DNA of 22,071 nt, taken from DASRRB01 sp036732755. GTDB taxonomy: Bacteria; Planctomycetota; B15-G4; SIAN01. Location: assembly GCA_036732755.1 (NCBI GenBank), contig DAINBU010000082.1, positions 1 to 22,071 of the forward strand, in the 5' to 3' direction. Made by a program: the position numbers and the translations under genes. Positions 8,679-16,178 of the stretch are shown here, piece after piece; the stretch's first letter is position 1, and every line of letters begins with the position of its first letter. The notes beneath the pieces were generated by a model. That model did not search any database and had not been told where the DNA came from. It saw only the letters and a list, made by a program, of their open reading frames with translations.

Positions 8679-10003
8679 GCGCGCCGCCCGCCGCCCTCGA
8701 GCCGCGCCGCGGCGACCTCGAGACGCGCCTCGCCGCGCGCGGCATCGCGACACGCGCATCCACCTGGAGCGCGGCCCAGCGCGCCGACCTCGGCGCCGTC
8801 GCGCCCGCGCGCACCTGCGAGCCGGAGAGCCGCGAGCGGCTGCGCGACGTCGTGCTCGAGGCGGCGGTGAGCGAGAGCCCGCTGCTGGTCTTCGGCGGCG
8901 GGACGGCGCTCGGCGCGGGCGACCCGGTGGCGCGCGCCGACCTCGCGGTCGCGACGTCGCGCCTGCGCGGCGTCGTCGAGCACTCCCCCGCCGACTTCGT
9001 GATCTCCGTCGAGGCGGGCTGCCCGCTCATGGAGCTTCAGGCGCTGCTCGCGCCGCACGGCCAGTGGCTCGCGATCGAGCCGCCCGACCGCGACGCCGCG
9101 ACGATCGGCGGCCTGATCGCGAGCGGCGCGACCAGCTTCGTCGCGGCGCAGCACGGGACGCTGCGCAACCACCTGCTCGGCGTGAGCGTGCTCTACGCCG
9201 ACGGCCGTTTCGCCAAGGCCGGCGGCCGCGTCGTCAAAAACGTTGCCGGCTACGACCTGATGAAGATGCACCACGGCGCGCTCGGCACGCTCGGCGTCGT
9301 CGCGACGGCGACGCTGCGGCTGCGGCCGCTTCCGGCCCTCGACGTCGCGGCGTCGGCCGCGACCGCCGATCCGGCGGCACTGCTCGCGTGCGCCGACGCG
9401 CTCGCGGCGCCAGGGCTCCTGCCGGCGGGAGCGCACTTCGTCGGCGCGCTACGCGGCGCCGCGCTCGAAGGGTCGCTCGTCGTCCGCTTCCAGGGGGCGC
9501 GCGCGGCGTGCGACGCGGAGCTCGCGGAGCTCGAAAAGCGGCTCGCGGGCCAGGTCGCGGAGTGGCGCCGGGAAGTCGTGGAGGGCGCGGTGCGGCCGGC
9601 GCCGCTGCGCGAGCTCGACGAGATCGGCGCGCGCGGAAGTGAAGTGGACGTCGGCCACGTCTCGCTCCACTGGCCGCCGAGCCGACTCACGGAAGTCGTC
9701 GCCGCGCTGCAGCGCTTCGGGGCGGGACGGCTCGCGCTCGACCTCGCGCGCGGGTCGGGATTCCTCAAGCTCGCGACCAGCGGGGGTGGCGGCTCGCTCG
9801 CCGAAGCGCTCGCGCTCGGGCTGCGCGAGCTCGCGCGCGCGCTCGCGGCGGCCGGCGCGAGCGCCTATCTGCAGGCCGGTCCGCCGGCGTGGCGCGCCGT
9901 CCTCCCGGCTCACGCCACCCACGGTCCACGCGCGAAGATCGCCGCCGCGCTGCGCGCCGAGCTCGACCCGCGCGCGATCCTCTCGCGAGGTCGCTTCGCA
10001 TGA
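8675..10003 (+). CDS. glcE: Glycolate oxidase FAD-binding subunit GlcE
   Basis: A 442-residue second FAD-binding subunit, longer than the ~350 residues of the E. coli protein. The PCMH-type FAD motif is FGGGTALGAGDP (73-84), followed by IEPPDRDAATIGGLIASG and GRVVKNVAGYDLMKMHHGAL, which are characteristic of GlcE. The GTG start overlaps the glcD stop and glcF starts inside its own stop, so the three genes are translationally coupled, as expected for subunits of one complex. The C-terminal third is Ala/Arg/Leu-rich and less recognisable. Confidence 0.92.
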   Translation: MSAPPAALEPRRGDLETRLAARGIATRASTWSAAQRADLGAVAPARTCEPESRERLRDVVLEAAVSESPLLVFGGGTALGAGDPVARADLAVATSRLRGVVEHSPADFVISVEAGCPLMELQALLAPHGQWLAIEPPDRDAATIGGLIASGATSFVAAQHGTLRNHLLGVSVLYADGRFAKAGGRVVKNVAGYDLMKMHHGALGTLGVVATATLRLRPLPALDVAASAATADPAALLACADALAAPGLLPAGAHFVGALRGAALEGSLVVRFQGARAACDAELAELEKRLAGQVAEWRREVVEGAVRPAPLRELDEIGARGSEVDVGHVSLHWPPSRLTEVVAALQRFGAGRLALDLARGSGFLKLATSGGGGSLAEALALGLRELARALAAAGASAYLQAGPPAWRAVLPAHATHGPRAKIAAALRAELDPRAILSRGRFA

Positions 10004-11361
10004 GCACGCACGCGCCGGAACGCGAGGCCGCCGTCGAGACGCTGCTCCGCTACGAGCGGGCGCTCGACTGCGTCCACTGCGGACTCTGCCTTCCCGTCTG
10101 CCCCACCTACCGGCTGACCGGCAAGGAGTCGGCGTCGCCGCGCGGCCGCATCTACCTGATGCGGGCGTTCGCGGAGAAACGGCTCGACGAGAACACCGAC
10201 TCGATCGTGGAGATCGACCGCTGCCTCGTCTGCCGCGCCTGCGAGACGGTCTGCCCGTCGGGCGTGCAGTTCGGCGAGATGATGGAGCTGACGCGCGACC
10301 TGCTCGAGCCGACGAACGCGCGCGGCCGCTTCGCGCGCGCCGTCAAGCGCGGCTTCTTCCGCTTCGTGCTGGCGAGCCCGCGGCGCGTGCGCTTGCTTGC
10401 GACTCTGCTGCGCCTCTACCGCGAGAGCGGGCTGCGCTTCGCGCTGCGCAAGCTCGGCGTGCTCCACCTGCTCGGGAGCGACTTCGTCCGGCGCGACGAC
10501 CTGCTGCCGTCGATCCCGCCGCGTGCCGAGCGGGTCGATCCGCCGGTCGTGACGCCGGCGAGCGGGCCGCGGCGCGCGCGCGTCGGCTTCCTGGTCGGCT
10601 GCATCGCCCACGAAGTCCTGCCGCGGGCGAACCGCGCCGCCATCGAGGTCCTCGCCCGCAACGGCTGCGACGTGGTCTGCCCGAAGTCACGGCCGTGCTG
10701 CGGCGCGCTGCCGATGCACTTCGGAGATCTCGAGGCGGCGCGCCGCCTCGCGCGCACGACCATCGACGCGTTCGACGATCCTGCGGCCGGAACGCTCGAC
10801 GCAGTCGTCGTGAGCTCGGCCGGCTGCGGCTCGGCCATGAAGGACTACCACCGGCTGCTCGAACACGATCCGGCGTACGCGGAGAAGGCGAAGCGCTTTT
10901 CGGCGAAGCTCAAGGACTGGAACGAGTTCCTCGCCGCGCTGCCGCTCGCGCCGCCGCCGCGCCGCCTCGAGCTGCGCGTCGCCTACAGCGAGCCGTGCCA
11001 CCTCGTGCATGCGCAGCGCATCTCGGCGGCGCCGAAGCAGTTGCTGCAAGCGATCCCGGGCGTGCAGCTCGTCCCGTTCCTCGGCTCCGACTCGTGCTGC
11101 GGCGCGGCCGGGCTCTACAGCGTGACGGAGCCGCGGCAGTCGGTCGCGCTGCTCGACGCGAAGATGGAGCAGCTCGCGGCCGCGCGCCCCGACGTGATCG
11201 TCACCGCGAACCCCGGCTGCCACCTGCAGCTCATGAGCGGCGCGGCCGGGAAGATGCCGGCGGTCGAGGTGCTGCACGTCGCCGAGCTGCTCGCGCGGGC
11301 GTACGAAACGACCGCGCTTCCAACCGCGGCCGCGCGTCCCGACTCGGGCGCGTCTCGCTGA
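10000..11361 (+). CDS. glcF: Glycolate oxidase iron-sulfur subunit GlcF
   Basis: A 453-residue iron-sulfur protein. Two [4Fe-4S] ferredoxin motifs are intact: C24-x2-C27-x2-C30-x3-C34 (DCVHCGLCLPVCP) and C75-x2-C78-x2-C81-x3-C85 (RCLVCRACETVCP). Two CCG domains follow (FLVGCIAHEVLPRANRAA with RPCCGALPMHFGD, then SEPCHLVHAQR with SDSCCGAAGLY). These are the hallmarks of GlcF, which carries electrons from the flavin subunits. The ATG at 10000 overlaps the glcE stop by 4 nt. The last ~30 residues are low-complexity. Confidence 0.95.
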   Translation: MSTHAPEREAAVETLLRYERALDCVHCGLCLPVCPTYRLTGKESASPRGRIYLMRAFAEKRLDENTDSIVEIDRCLVCRACETVCPSGVQFGEMMELTRDLLEPTNARGRFARAVKRGFFRFVLASPRRVRLLATLLRLYRESGLRFALRKLGVLHLLGSDFVRRDDLLPSIPPRAERVDPPVVTPASGPRRARVGFLVGCIAHEVLPRANRAAIEVLARNGCDVVCPKSRPCCGALPMHFGDLEAARRLARTTIDAFDDPAAGTLDAVVVSSAGCGSAMKDYHRLLEHDPAYAEKAKRFSAKLKDWNEFLAALPLAPPPRRLELRVAYSEPCHLVHAQRISAAPKQLLQAIPGVQLVPFLGSDSCCGAAGLYSVTEPRQSVALLDAKMEQLAAARPDVIVTANPGCHLQLMSGAAGKMPAVEVLHVAELLARAYETTALPTAAARPDSGASR

Positions 11362-11403
11362 ATCCGAGCAGGCGCCGTGCTGGATCGCGTCGAAGCACGC
11401 GGT

Positions 11404-11409
11404 TAGCTT
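11404..11409 (+). promoter_or_regulatory. Putative -10 element (TAGCTT) of the lipoprotein pair
   Basis: TAGCTT followed by the C-rich CCCGCGCCCGCC, 56 nt before the ATG at 11466. It fits the TAnnnT plus C-rich pattern seen at other operon heads here. No clear -35. Confidence 0.3.
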
Positions 11410-11465
11410 CCCGCGCCCGCCGCGCGCCGGCGCCCGCCCCCACTACGGAAACGGAGAAGCGTTCC

Positions 11466-11771
11466 ATGAAGCGTTCTTTCGGCCGCACTGCGGCGTCCCT
11501 CCTCTCGCTCGCGGCGCTCGCGCTGCCCGGTTGCCTCTACGCCCACATCCGAGTCCCGCTCGACACCGACCTGAACGAGACCAAGCTCGGGGCGAAGCGC
11601 GGGGAGGCGACGAACCGCGCGGTGCTCGGCCTCTTCGCATGGGGCGACGGGAGCACGCAGGCCGCGGCGGCCAACGGCGGCATCACGACGTTGAACCAAG
11701 CGGACACGGAGATCTTCTCGATCCTCTTCTTCGTCTACAACGAGACGACGACGATCGTCTACGGCGACTGA
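11466..11771 (+). CDS. TRL-like family lipoprotein, first of a pair
   Basis: A 101-residue secreted protein with a lipoprotein signal peptide: MKRSFGR, a hydrophobic core, then LALPGC with the lipidated Cys near residue 26. The mature part begins LYAHIRVPLDTDLNET and contains GEATNRAVLGLFAWGDGSTQAAAANGG and a C-terminal aromatic strand (FSILFFVYNETTTIVYG). This matches the TRL-like family, whose function is unknown. A GGAGAAG Shine-Dalgarno (~11453-11459) precedes the ATG. The next gene starts 3 nt after its stop and shares its N-terminal motif. Confidence 0.8.
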   Translation: MKRSFGRTAASLLSLAALALPGCLYAHIRVPLDTDLNETKLGAKRGEATNRAVLGLFAWGDGSTQAAAANGGITTLNQADTEIFSILFFVYNETTTIVYGD

Positions 11772-11774
11772 ACC

Positions 11775-12152
11775 GTGCGCCTCCCCAAAGCGAGCCTGCT
11801 CGCCACGCTGCCGCTCCTGTGCGGCTGCATGAGCGGGCTGATCTACACCCATACTTGGGTGCCGCTCTCCACGAACTTCAACCACACGCCGGTGTTCCAG
11901 TCGAACGAGAGCGGCGAGAGCGACGTGCGCCACCTGTCGATCCCGGCGCCCTACCACTCGCTCGACTTCCTCTGGCACACCAACGCGATCGGCGACATCG
12001 CGGAGCGCGACGGGATCGGGGAGATCTGCTACGCCGATTACGAGAGCTTCTCGGTGCTCGGCATCTGGAACCAGTACACGGTGCACGTCTACGGCAAGCC
12101 CAAGCCCAAGCCGCCCGAGGCGGCGGCGCCGGCGGAGGCTCCGAAGAAGTGA
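11775..12152 (+). CDS. Small lipoprotein related to the TRL-like neighbour
   Basis: A 125-residue protein starting with GTG at 11775, 3 nt after the preceding stop. The signal peptide MRLPKASLLATLPLLCGC ends in a lipobox (LCGC). The mature part starts MSGLIYTHTWVPLSTNFNHT, parallel to the neighbour's YAHIRVPLDTDLNET, so the two are probably diverged duplicates. It ends with ADYESFSVLGIWNQYTVHVYG, again like the neighbour, then a Lys/Pro/Ala tail. It lacks the Gly-rich GEATNRAVLGLFAWG segment. Envelope location is predicted; function unknown. Confidence 0.75.
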   Translation: MRLPKASLLATLPLLCGCMSGLIYTHTWVPLSTNFNHTPVFQSNESGESDVRHLSIPAPYHSLDFLWHTNAIGDIAERDGIGEICYADYESFSVLGIWNQYTVHVYGKPKPKPPEAAAPAEAPKK

Positions 12153-12197
12153 CGCGCGACCGCGCGACGAGGCAGGTCGAGCCTTCGTGCTGGGCGA

Positions 12198-12860
12198 TCA
12201 GGGGCGCGGCGCGTACTCGAGGAGCACGCGCTCGCCCGCTCCTTCGGGCAGCTCGTAGCGCGCGGTGACGGCGGCCTCGAGCGAGAGCTTCTCCGCGTCC
12301 TTCGCGGCCTGCGCGATCTCCTCGTCGACGCCCGGCCCCTTGTAGAGGACGAGGCGTCCCCAGTTCGCGCGCACGCCCTTGAGCAGCCGCAGCAGGTCGC
12401 GCGCGGAACCGACGGCGCGCGCGGTCACGACGTCGAAGCGCGTCTGAGAGATCAGCTCCTCGGCGCGCTGCGCGGTGACGACGGCGTTGGGCAGCCGCAG
12501 CTCGCGCACGACCTGCGCGAGGAACTGCGCCTTCTTCTGCGTCGACTCGACCAGGCGGACGCGCACGCGCGGCAGCAGCAGCGCGAGCAGGATCCCGGGG
12601 TAGCCCGCGCCGCTGCCGAGGTCGGCCCACTCCGGCGCGCTGCCGACGGCCGCGAGCTGCGCGAGCCGCCGCCACGGCGCGACGCAGTCGAGCACGTGCT
12701 TGACCGCGACGTCGCGCGCGCCGGTGATGCGCGTCAGGTTCAGCGACTCGTTCGCGGCGAGGACGCGCGCCGCGTGGCCCGCCGCCCCGGCGACGAAGTC
12801 CGCCCGGCGCGGAAGATCGGCCGGCAGCACCTCTTCGAGCGCTTCCTCGAGCCCTTCCAT
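12198..12860 (-). CDS. rsmG: 16S rRNA (guanine-N7)-methyltransferase RsmG (GidB)
   Basis: A 220-residue protein of normal RsmG length. Family motifs are present: NESLNLTRI (37-45), VKHVLDCVAPW (53-63), SAM-binding WADLGSGAGYPGILLALLLP (78-97), LVESTQKKAQFL (103-114), FDVVTARAVGSARDLL and LVLYKGPG. RsmG makes m7G in the 530 loop of 16S rRNA. The ATG at 12860 is preceded by GGGAG close to the start. It is not beside gidA or parAB, as it often is. It is convergent with the lipoprotein pair (45-nt gap) and divergent from the cupin gene (42-nt gap). Confidence 0.93.
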   Translation of the reverse strand: MEGLEEALEEVLPADLPRRADFVAGAAGHAARVLAANESLNLTRITGARDVAVKHVLDCVAPWRRLAQLAAVGSAPEWADLGSGAGYPGILLALLLPRVRVRLVESTQKKAQFLAQVVRELRLPNAVVTAQRAEELISQTRFDVVTARAVGSARDLLRLLKGVRANWGRLVLYKGPGVDEEIAQAAKDAEKLSLEAAVTARYELPEGAGERVLLEYAPRP

Positions 12861-12887
12861 CGCTCCCGGATCTCCCGGGCGGCACGG

Positions 12888-12893
12888 TAGAGT
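12888..12893 (+). promoter_or_regulatory. Putative -10 element (TAGAGT) of the cupin-permease operon
   Basis: TAGAGT followed by CTCGCCCCC and the ATG at 12903, exactly the 9-nt arrangement seen before glcD (TACAAT, CGTCGCCCC, ATG). It implies a very short or absent leader. It lies in the 42-bp divergent gap with rsmG. Confidence 0.45.
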
Positions 12894-12902
12894 CTCGCCC
12901 CC

Positions 12903-13301
12903 ATGAACGCACCCGCCTCGTCGCCCGGGACGCCGTCCGGACCGGGGCCCGTCGTGCGCCCGCCGGTCCACGTGCAGCCGAAGGGCTGGGGCCACGAGCT
13001 CTGGATCCACAACGACGCGCGCTACTGCGGCAAGCTCCTGTTCGTGAAGGCGGGCAAGCGCTGCTCGCTCCACTTCCACAGAAAGAAGTACGAGACCTTC
13101 TTCGTGCAGAGCGGCCGCATCACGATGCGGCTGCGCCACCGCGACGGGCGCGAGGAGTCCTTCGAGATGAAGAAGGGCGACTGCCTCGAGATCCCGCAAG
13201 GCACCGCGCACCAGTTCGCCGCCATCGAGGACTGCGAGCTCTTCGAGTTCTCGACGCAGCACTTCGAGGACGACTCGCACCGGATCGAGAAGGGCGACTG
13301 A
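12903..13301 (+). CDS. Small cupin-domain protein
   Basis: A 132-residue single-domain cupin. The metal-binding motif 1 is CSLHFHRKKYETFFVQSG with H57, H59 and E64; motif 2 is GDCLEIPQGTAHQF with H103. The opening GWGHELWIHNDARYCGKLLF resembles the cupin part of type II mannose-6-phosphate isomerases and sugar-phosphate cupins, but the sequence is too general to name a substrate. The ATG at 12903 follows a likely -10 by 9 nt. The permease gene starts 2 nt after the stop, so the two are probably translated together. Confidence 0.85.
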   Translation: MNAPASSPGTPSGPGPVVRPPVHVQPKGWGHELWIHNDARYCGKLLFVKAGKRCSLHFHRKKYETFFVQSGRITMRLRHRDGREESFEMKKGDCLEIPQGTAHQFAAIEDCELFEFSTQHFEDDSHRIEKGD

Positions 13302-13303
13302 GG

Positions 13304-14755
13304 GTGGCCGAGCCCGGCGCGGAGGGCGAAGGGGGACTGAAGCGCGTCCTCGGCCTCTTCGACGTCACGATGATCGTGATGGGCTGCATCATCGGGGCGG
13401 GGGCGTTCCGCGCGCCGATGGTGATCGCGGGCTTCACCGGCTCGATCGGCGGCATCCTCGGCGTCTGGTGCCTCGGCGGCGTGATCGCGCTCACCGGCGC
13501 CTTCGTCTTCGCCGAGCTCGGCACGATGTTCCCGCGCACCGGCGGCGAGTACGTCTTCGTGAAGGAGCCGTTCGGCCGCTTCCCCGCCTTCATGTTCGGC
13601 TGGCTGATGCTGGCGGCGATCGTGTCGAACGCGGTGGCGTTCGTGGCGACGGTGTTCGCCGAGAACCTCGAGATCCTGGTCAAGCACTGCGGCGCCGCGG
13701 GGTTCGGGTCGCTCGGCGCGCCGTTCACCGGGTTCTTCGACCTGCTCCGCTTCGACGCCGCCGCCCCGCTGACGGCGCCCGACGCGGCCGGCCGCAAGGT
13801 GGTCGCGGCGGCGCTGATCGTCGCCTTCACGCTGCTCAACATCCGCAGCGTGCGGCTCGGCGCGACGCTCCAGAACGTCGCGATGGTCGCGAAGATCCTC
13901 GGCATCGTCACGGTGATCGCGCTCGGCGGCGTCGCGATCGCGCGCGGCGACGCCTTCCCGCAGGCGGCGGCGCCGGCGGCCGCGGCCGCCTCCGACGGGT
14001 CCGGCTCGCTCCAGAACTTCATGCGCGGCATGTTCGCGGCGATGTTCACCTACGGCGGCTGGCAGAACGTCACCACGGTGAGCTCGGAGATCAAGGAGCC
14101 GCAGCGCACGCTGCCGATCGGCATCGTGGTCGGGACGATCGCGGTGATCGCGCTCTACCTGCTGCTGAACGTCGCGCTCGTCGCGATCCTCGGCGTGGAA
14201 GGCCTCGCGCACTCGATCTCGCCGACGGCCGAGGCCGCGGGCCGAGTGATCCCGGGCGGCGAGATCTTCGTCGCGGCGCTGGTGATGCTGTCGACCTTCG
14301 CGATCACGCAGGCGCTGCTCTTCGTCACGCCGCGCATCTACTTCGCGATGTCCAACGACGGCCTCTTCTTCAAGAGCGTCGGCAAGGTCCATCCGCGCTG
14401 GGGCACGCCGTGGGTCTCGATCGCGCTCCAGGGCGGCTTCACCGTGGTCTGCCTCGCGCTCGGCAGCGTGCTCGACCTGATGCAGCTCGCGACGCTGTTC
14501 GACTGGCTCGCCTTCACGATGTGCGGTCTCGGGCTCTTCCTGCTGCGGCGCACGCGGCCGAACTGGCCCCGCCCCTACCGCGCGACCGGCTACCCGTGGC
14601 TGCCGGCGATCTTCGTCGTCCTCTCCGCGTTCGTGTTCGTGATGCACGTGCCGCTCGCGGAGACGGCGGCCATCGTGCGCGGCACCGTCGTCTTCGGGGT
14701 CGGCCTGCTGCTCTTCCTCTTCTTCCGCGTGGCGCGGAAGCCCGAAGTGCCCTGA
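13304..14755 (+). CDS. APC-superfamily amino-acid permease
   Basis: A 483-residue polytopic membrane protein with about twelve hydrophobic segments. The first helix has the APC motif VMGCIIGAGAFRAP; helix 3 and the following loop show FAELGTMFPRTGGEYVFVKE, the conserved signature of amino acid/polyamine transporters. The sequence continues with TYGGWQNVTTVSSEIKEPQR, also typical (periplasmic/cytoplasmic loop around helix 6-7). Substrate cannot be assigned. It starts with GTG 2 nt after the cupin stop. The coupling to a cupin suggests transport of a compound the cupin binds or processes (inference). Confidence 0.9.
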   Translation: MAEPGAEGEGGLKRVLGLFDVTMIVMGCIIGAGAFRAPMVIAGFTGSIGGILGVWCLGGVIALTGAFVFAELGTMFPRTGGEYVFVKEPFGRFPAFMFGWLMLAAIVSNAVAFVATVFAENLEILVKHCGAAGFGSLGAPFTGFFDLLRFDAAAPLTAPDAAGRKVVAAALIVAFTLLNIRSVRLGATLQNVAMVAKILGIVTVIALGGVAIARGDAFPQAAAPAAAAASDGSGSLQNFMRGMFAAMFTYGGWQNVTTVSSEIKEPQRTLPIGIVVGTIAVIALYLLLNVALVAILGVEGLAHSISPTAEAAGRVIPGGEIFVAALVMLSTFAITQALLFVTPRIYFAMSNDGLFFKSVGKVHPRWGTPWVSIALQGGFTVVCLALGSVLDLMQLATLFDWLAFTMCGLGLFLLRRTRPNWPRPYRATGYPWLPAIFVVLSAFVFVMHVPLAETAAIVRGTVVFGVGLLLFLFFRVARKPEVP

Positions 14756-14821
14756 GAGGAGCGTCGCCGCCGCTCCCGATTCGTCGCCGTAACATGTGCA
14801 TTTAAAGGTACTTACACGCGA

Positions 14822-14850
14822 CTGAACCGGGCTCGCCTTGCGCATGTAAT
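14822..14850 (+). promoter_or_regulatory. Putative promoter of the SPFH-RHH pair
   Basis: CTGAAC (14822-14827) and TGTAAT (14845-14850) are spaced by 17 nt, which would start transcription near 14857, inside the palindromic operator. The whole 14756-14888 gap is clearly more AT-rich than the surroundings (for example TTTAAAGG near 14802). A sequence-only prediction. Confidence 0.35.
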
Positions 14851-14852
14851 CA

Positions 14853-14877
14853 GTGTGATATCATTGTGCCATCACAC
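14853..14877 (+). promoter_or_regulatory. Palindromic operator candidate upstream of the SPFH gene
   Basis: GTGTGAT (14853-14859) and ATCACAC (14871-14877) form a perfect 7-bp inverted repeat around an 11-nt spacer. Within it, the perfect palindrome TGATATCA (14856-14863) and a degenerate copy TGCCATCA (14867-14874) start 11 bp apart, about one helical turn. Ribbon-helix-helix repressors of the Arc type bind sub-sites at such spacing, and an RHH protein is encoded in this same cluster (15856-16086). Autoregulation is inference. Confidence 0.5.
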
Positions 14878-14888
14878 GGAGACGAGCC

Positions 14889-15818
14889 ATGAACGCTGCG
14901 ACCCCGACGCCCTCGGCCCCCACTCCCTTCGGCACCCCGACGACCCACAAGTTGCAGGAGCGGCGCTCGACGACGGCGTCCGGCATCCCGGCGCTGCTGC
15001 TCATGCTCGGGTCGCTGGTCGCACTCATCTTCGTGATCGGCTTCTCGGCGGCGCATGGAGTGATCCCGCTGTTACTCCTCGGCATCCTCGCGCTGATCAC
15101 CGACCTGATCTGCCTGCTCGGCCTCTTCAGCGTGCAGCCGAACGAGGCGCGCGCGCTGACGCTCTTCGGGCGCTACGTCGGATCGGTGCGCGAGACGGGC
15201 CTGCGTTGGGCCAACCCCTTCCTCAGCAAGCGACGCGTCTCGCTGCGCGTGCGCAATTTCGAGAGCGAGAAGCTCAAGGTCAACGACAAGGACGGCAACC
15301 CGGTCGACATCGCGGCCGTCGTGGTCTGGAAGGTGGTCGACACCGCCGAGGCGCTCTTCCACGTCGACAACTACGAGAACTTCGTCCACGTGCAGAGCGA
15401 GTCGGCGCTGCGCCACATGGCGAGCCACTACGCCTACGACGCGCACCAGGAGGGCGAGATCGCGCTGCGCAGCCACACCGGCGAGATCGCGGAGAAGCTC
15501 AAGAGCGAGATCCAGGAGCGGCTCCTGCAGGCCGGCGTCGAGGTCGTCGAGGCGCGCATCACCCACCTCGCCTACGCGCAGGAGATCGCCCACGCGATGC
15601 TCCAGCGCCAGCAGGCGAGCGCGGTCATCGCGGCGCGCTCGAGGATCGTCGACGGCGCGGTCGGCATGGTGGAGATGGCGCTCGCCCAGCTCGAGCAGAA
15701 GAAGATCGTCGAGCTCGACGGCGAGCGGCGCGCCGCCATGGTGAGCAACCTGCTCGTGGTCCTGTGCAGCGAGCACAGCTCGAGCCCCGTGCTGAACGTC
15801 GGCACGCTCTACAGCTGA
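14889..15818 (+). CDS. SPFH / band-7 domain membrane protein
   Basis: A 309-residue protein. Residues ~33-52 and ~57-79 are two hydrophobic helices; the SPFH (stomatin/prohibitin/flotillin) domain runs from ~80 (QPNEARALTLFGRYVGSVRE, then GLRWANPF) to ~235 and contains VNDKDGNPVDIAAVVVWKV, QSESALRHMASHY and LQAGVEVVEARITHLAYAQE. A helical tail follows (QRQQASAVIAARSRIVDGAV). Family members form oligomeric membrane scaffolds, but the role of this subfamily is unclear. There is a GGAG Shine-Dalgarno (14878-14881). It is followed by an Arc-like RHH gene, a pairing seen in other bacteria (recalled knowledge). Confidence 0.9.
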   Translation: MNAATPTPSAPTPFGTPTTHKLQERRSTTASGIPALLLMLGSLVALIFVIGFSAAHGVIPLLLLGILALITDLICLLGLFSVQPNEARALTLFGRYVGSVRETGLRWANPFLSKRRVSLRVRNFESEKLKVNDKDGNPVDIAAVVVWKVVDTAEALFHVDNYENFVHVQSESALRHMASHYAYDAHQEGEIALRSHTGEIAEKLKSEIQERLLQAGVEVVEARITHLAYAQEIAHAMLQRQQASAVIAARSRIVDGAVGMVEMALAQLEQKKIVELDGERRAAMVSNLLVVLCSEHSSSPVLNVGTLYS

Positions 15819-15855
15819 GCGTCGCCGGCCGCACCGCCGCGCGCGGACGCCCCTC

Positions 15856-16086
15856 TTGCCGCCCGAACGCAAACCGTTCCTCCTGCGCCTCGACCCGAGG
15901 GTGCTGCACGCCTTGCAACGCTGGGCGCGCGACGACCTGCGCAGCCTGAACGCGCAGATCGAGTTCCTGCTGCGCGGCGCGCTCGTCCGCACGGGCCGCC
16001 TGCCCGCCGACGCGGCGGGCGGCGCGCCGCCGCCGGAACCGGACGATGGCGGCGCACCGCCGCGCGTCGAGCCTTCGAGGAAGTGA
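15856..16086 (+). CDS. Small Arc-like ribbon-helix-helix DNA-binding protein
   Basis: A 76-residue protein starting with TTG at 15856; no other in-frame start fits, and the MPPERKPFLLRLDP opening matches the family. PFLLRLDP (7-14) is the DNA-contacting beta strand, RVLHALQRWARDDLR (15-29) helix A and LNAQIEFLLRGALVRTG (31-47) helix B. The last ~28 residues are Pro/Gly/Ala-rich and probably disordered. It lies 37 nt after the SPFH stop, likely in the same message. It is the best candidate to bind the operator at 14853-14877. It also resembles antitoxin-like RHH proteins, but no toxin is adjacent. Confidence 0.8.
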   Translation: MPPERKPFLLRLDPRVLHALQRWARDDLRSLNAQIEFLLRGALVRTGRLPADAAGGAPPPEPDDGGAPPRVEPSRK

Positions 16087-16096
16087 CGAGCGGCCC

Positions 16097-16102
16097 TATG
16101 CT
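16097..16102 (+). promoter_or_regulatory. Putative -10 element (TATGCT) of the M28 peptidase operon
   Basis: TATGCT followed by the C-rich CCCTCCCCCC, 76 nt before the ATG at 16179, again the TAnnnT plus C-rich pattern. The leader also carries a GC-rich palindromic run (CGCGCGGCCGCCGGCCGCGCG around 16112-16134, given by position only) that could fold into a hairpin. Function not established. Confidence 0.35.
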
Positions 16103-16178
16103 CCCTCCCCCCGCGCGGCCGCCGGCCGCGCGCGGCCACGCGGCGGAAACGCCGCGGCGTAATGAGCGGAGGGAGCCG

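Noticed and set aside
15856..16086. Toxin-antitoxin operon based on the RHH protein
   Set aside because: No toxin-like gene is adjacent; the neighbour is an SPFH membrane protein, and the RHH protein is better read as its regulator.
16083..16178. Upstream GTG start for the M28 peptidase
   Set aside because: It would add a Pro/Arg/Ala-rich leader before the signal peptide and overlap the RHH gene stop; the ATG at 16179 has a strong GGAGGGAG ribosome binding site.
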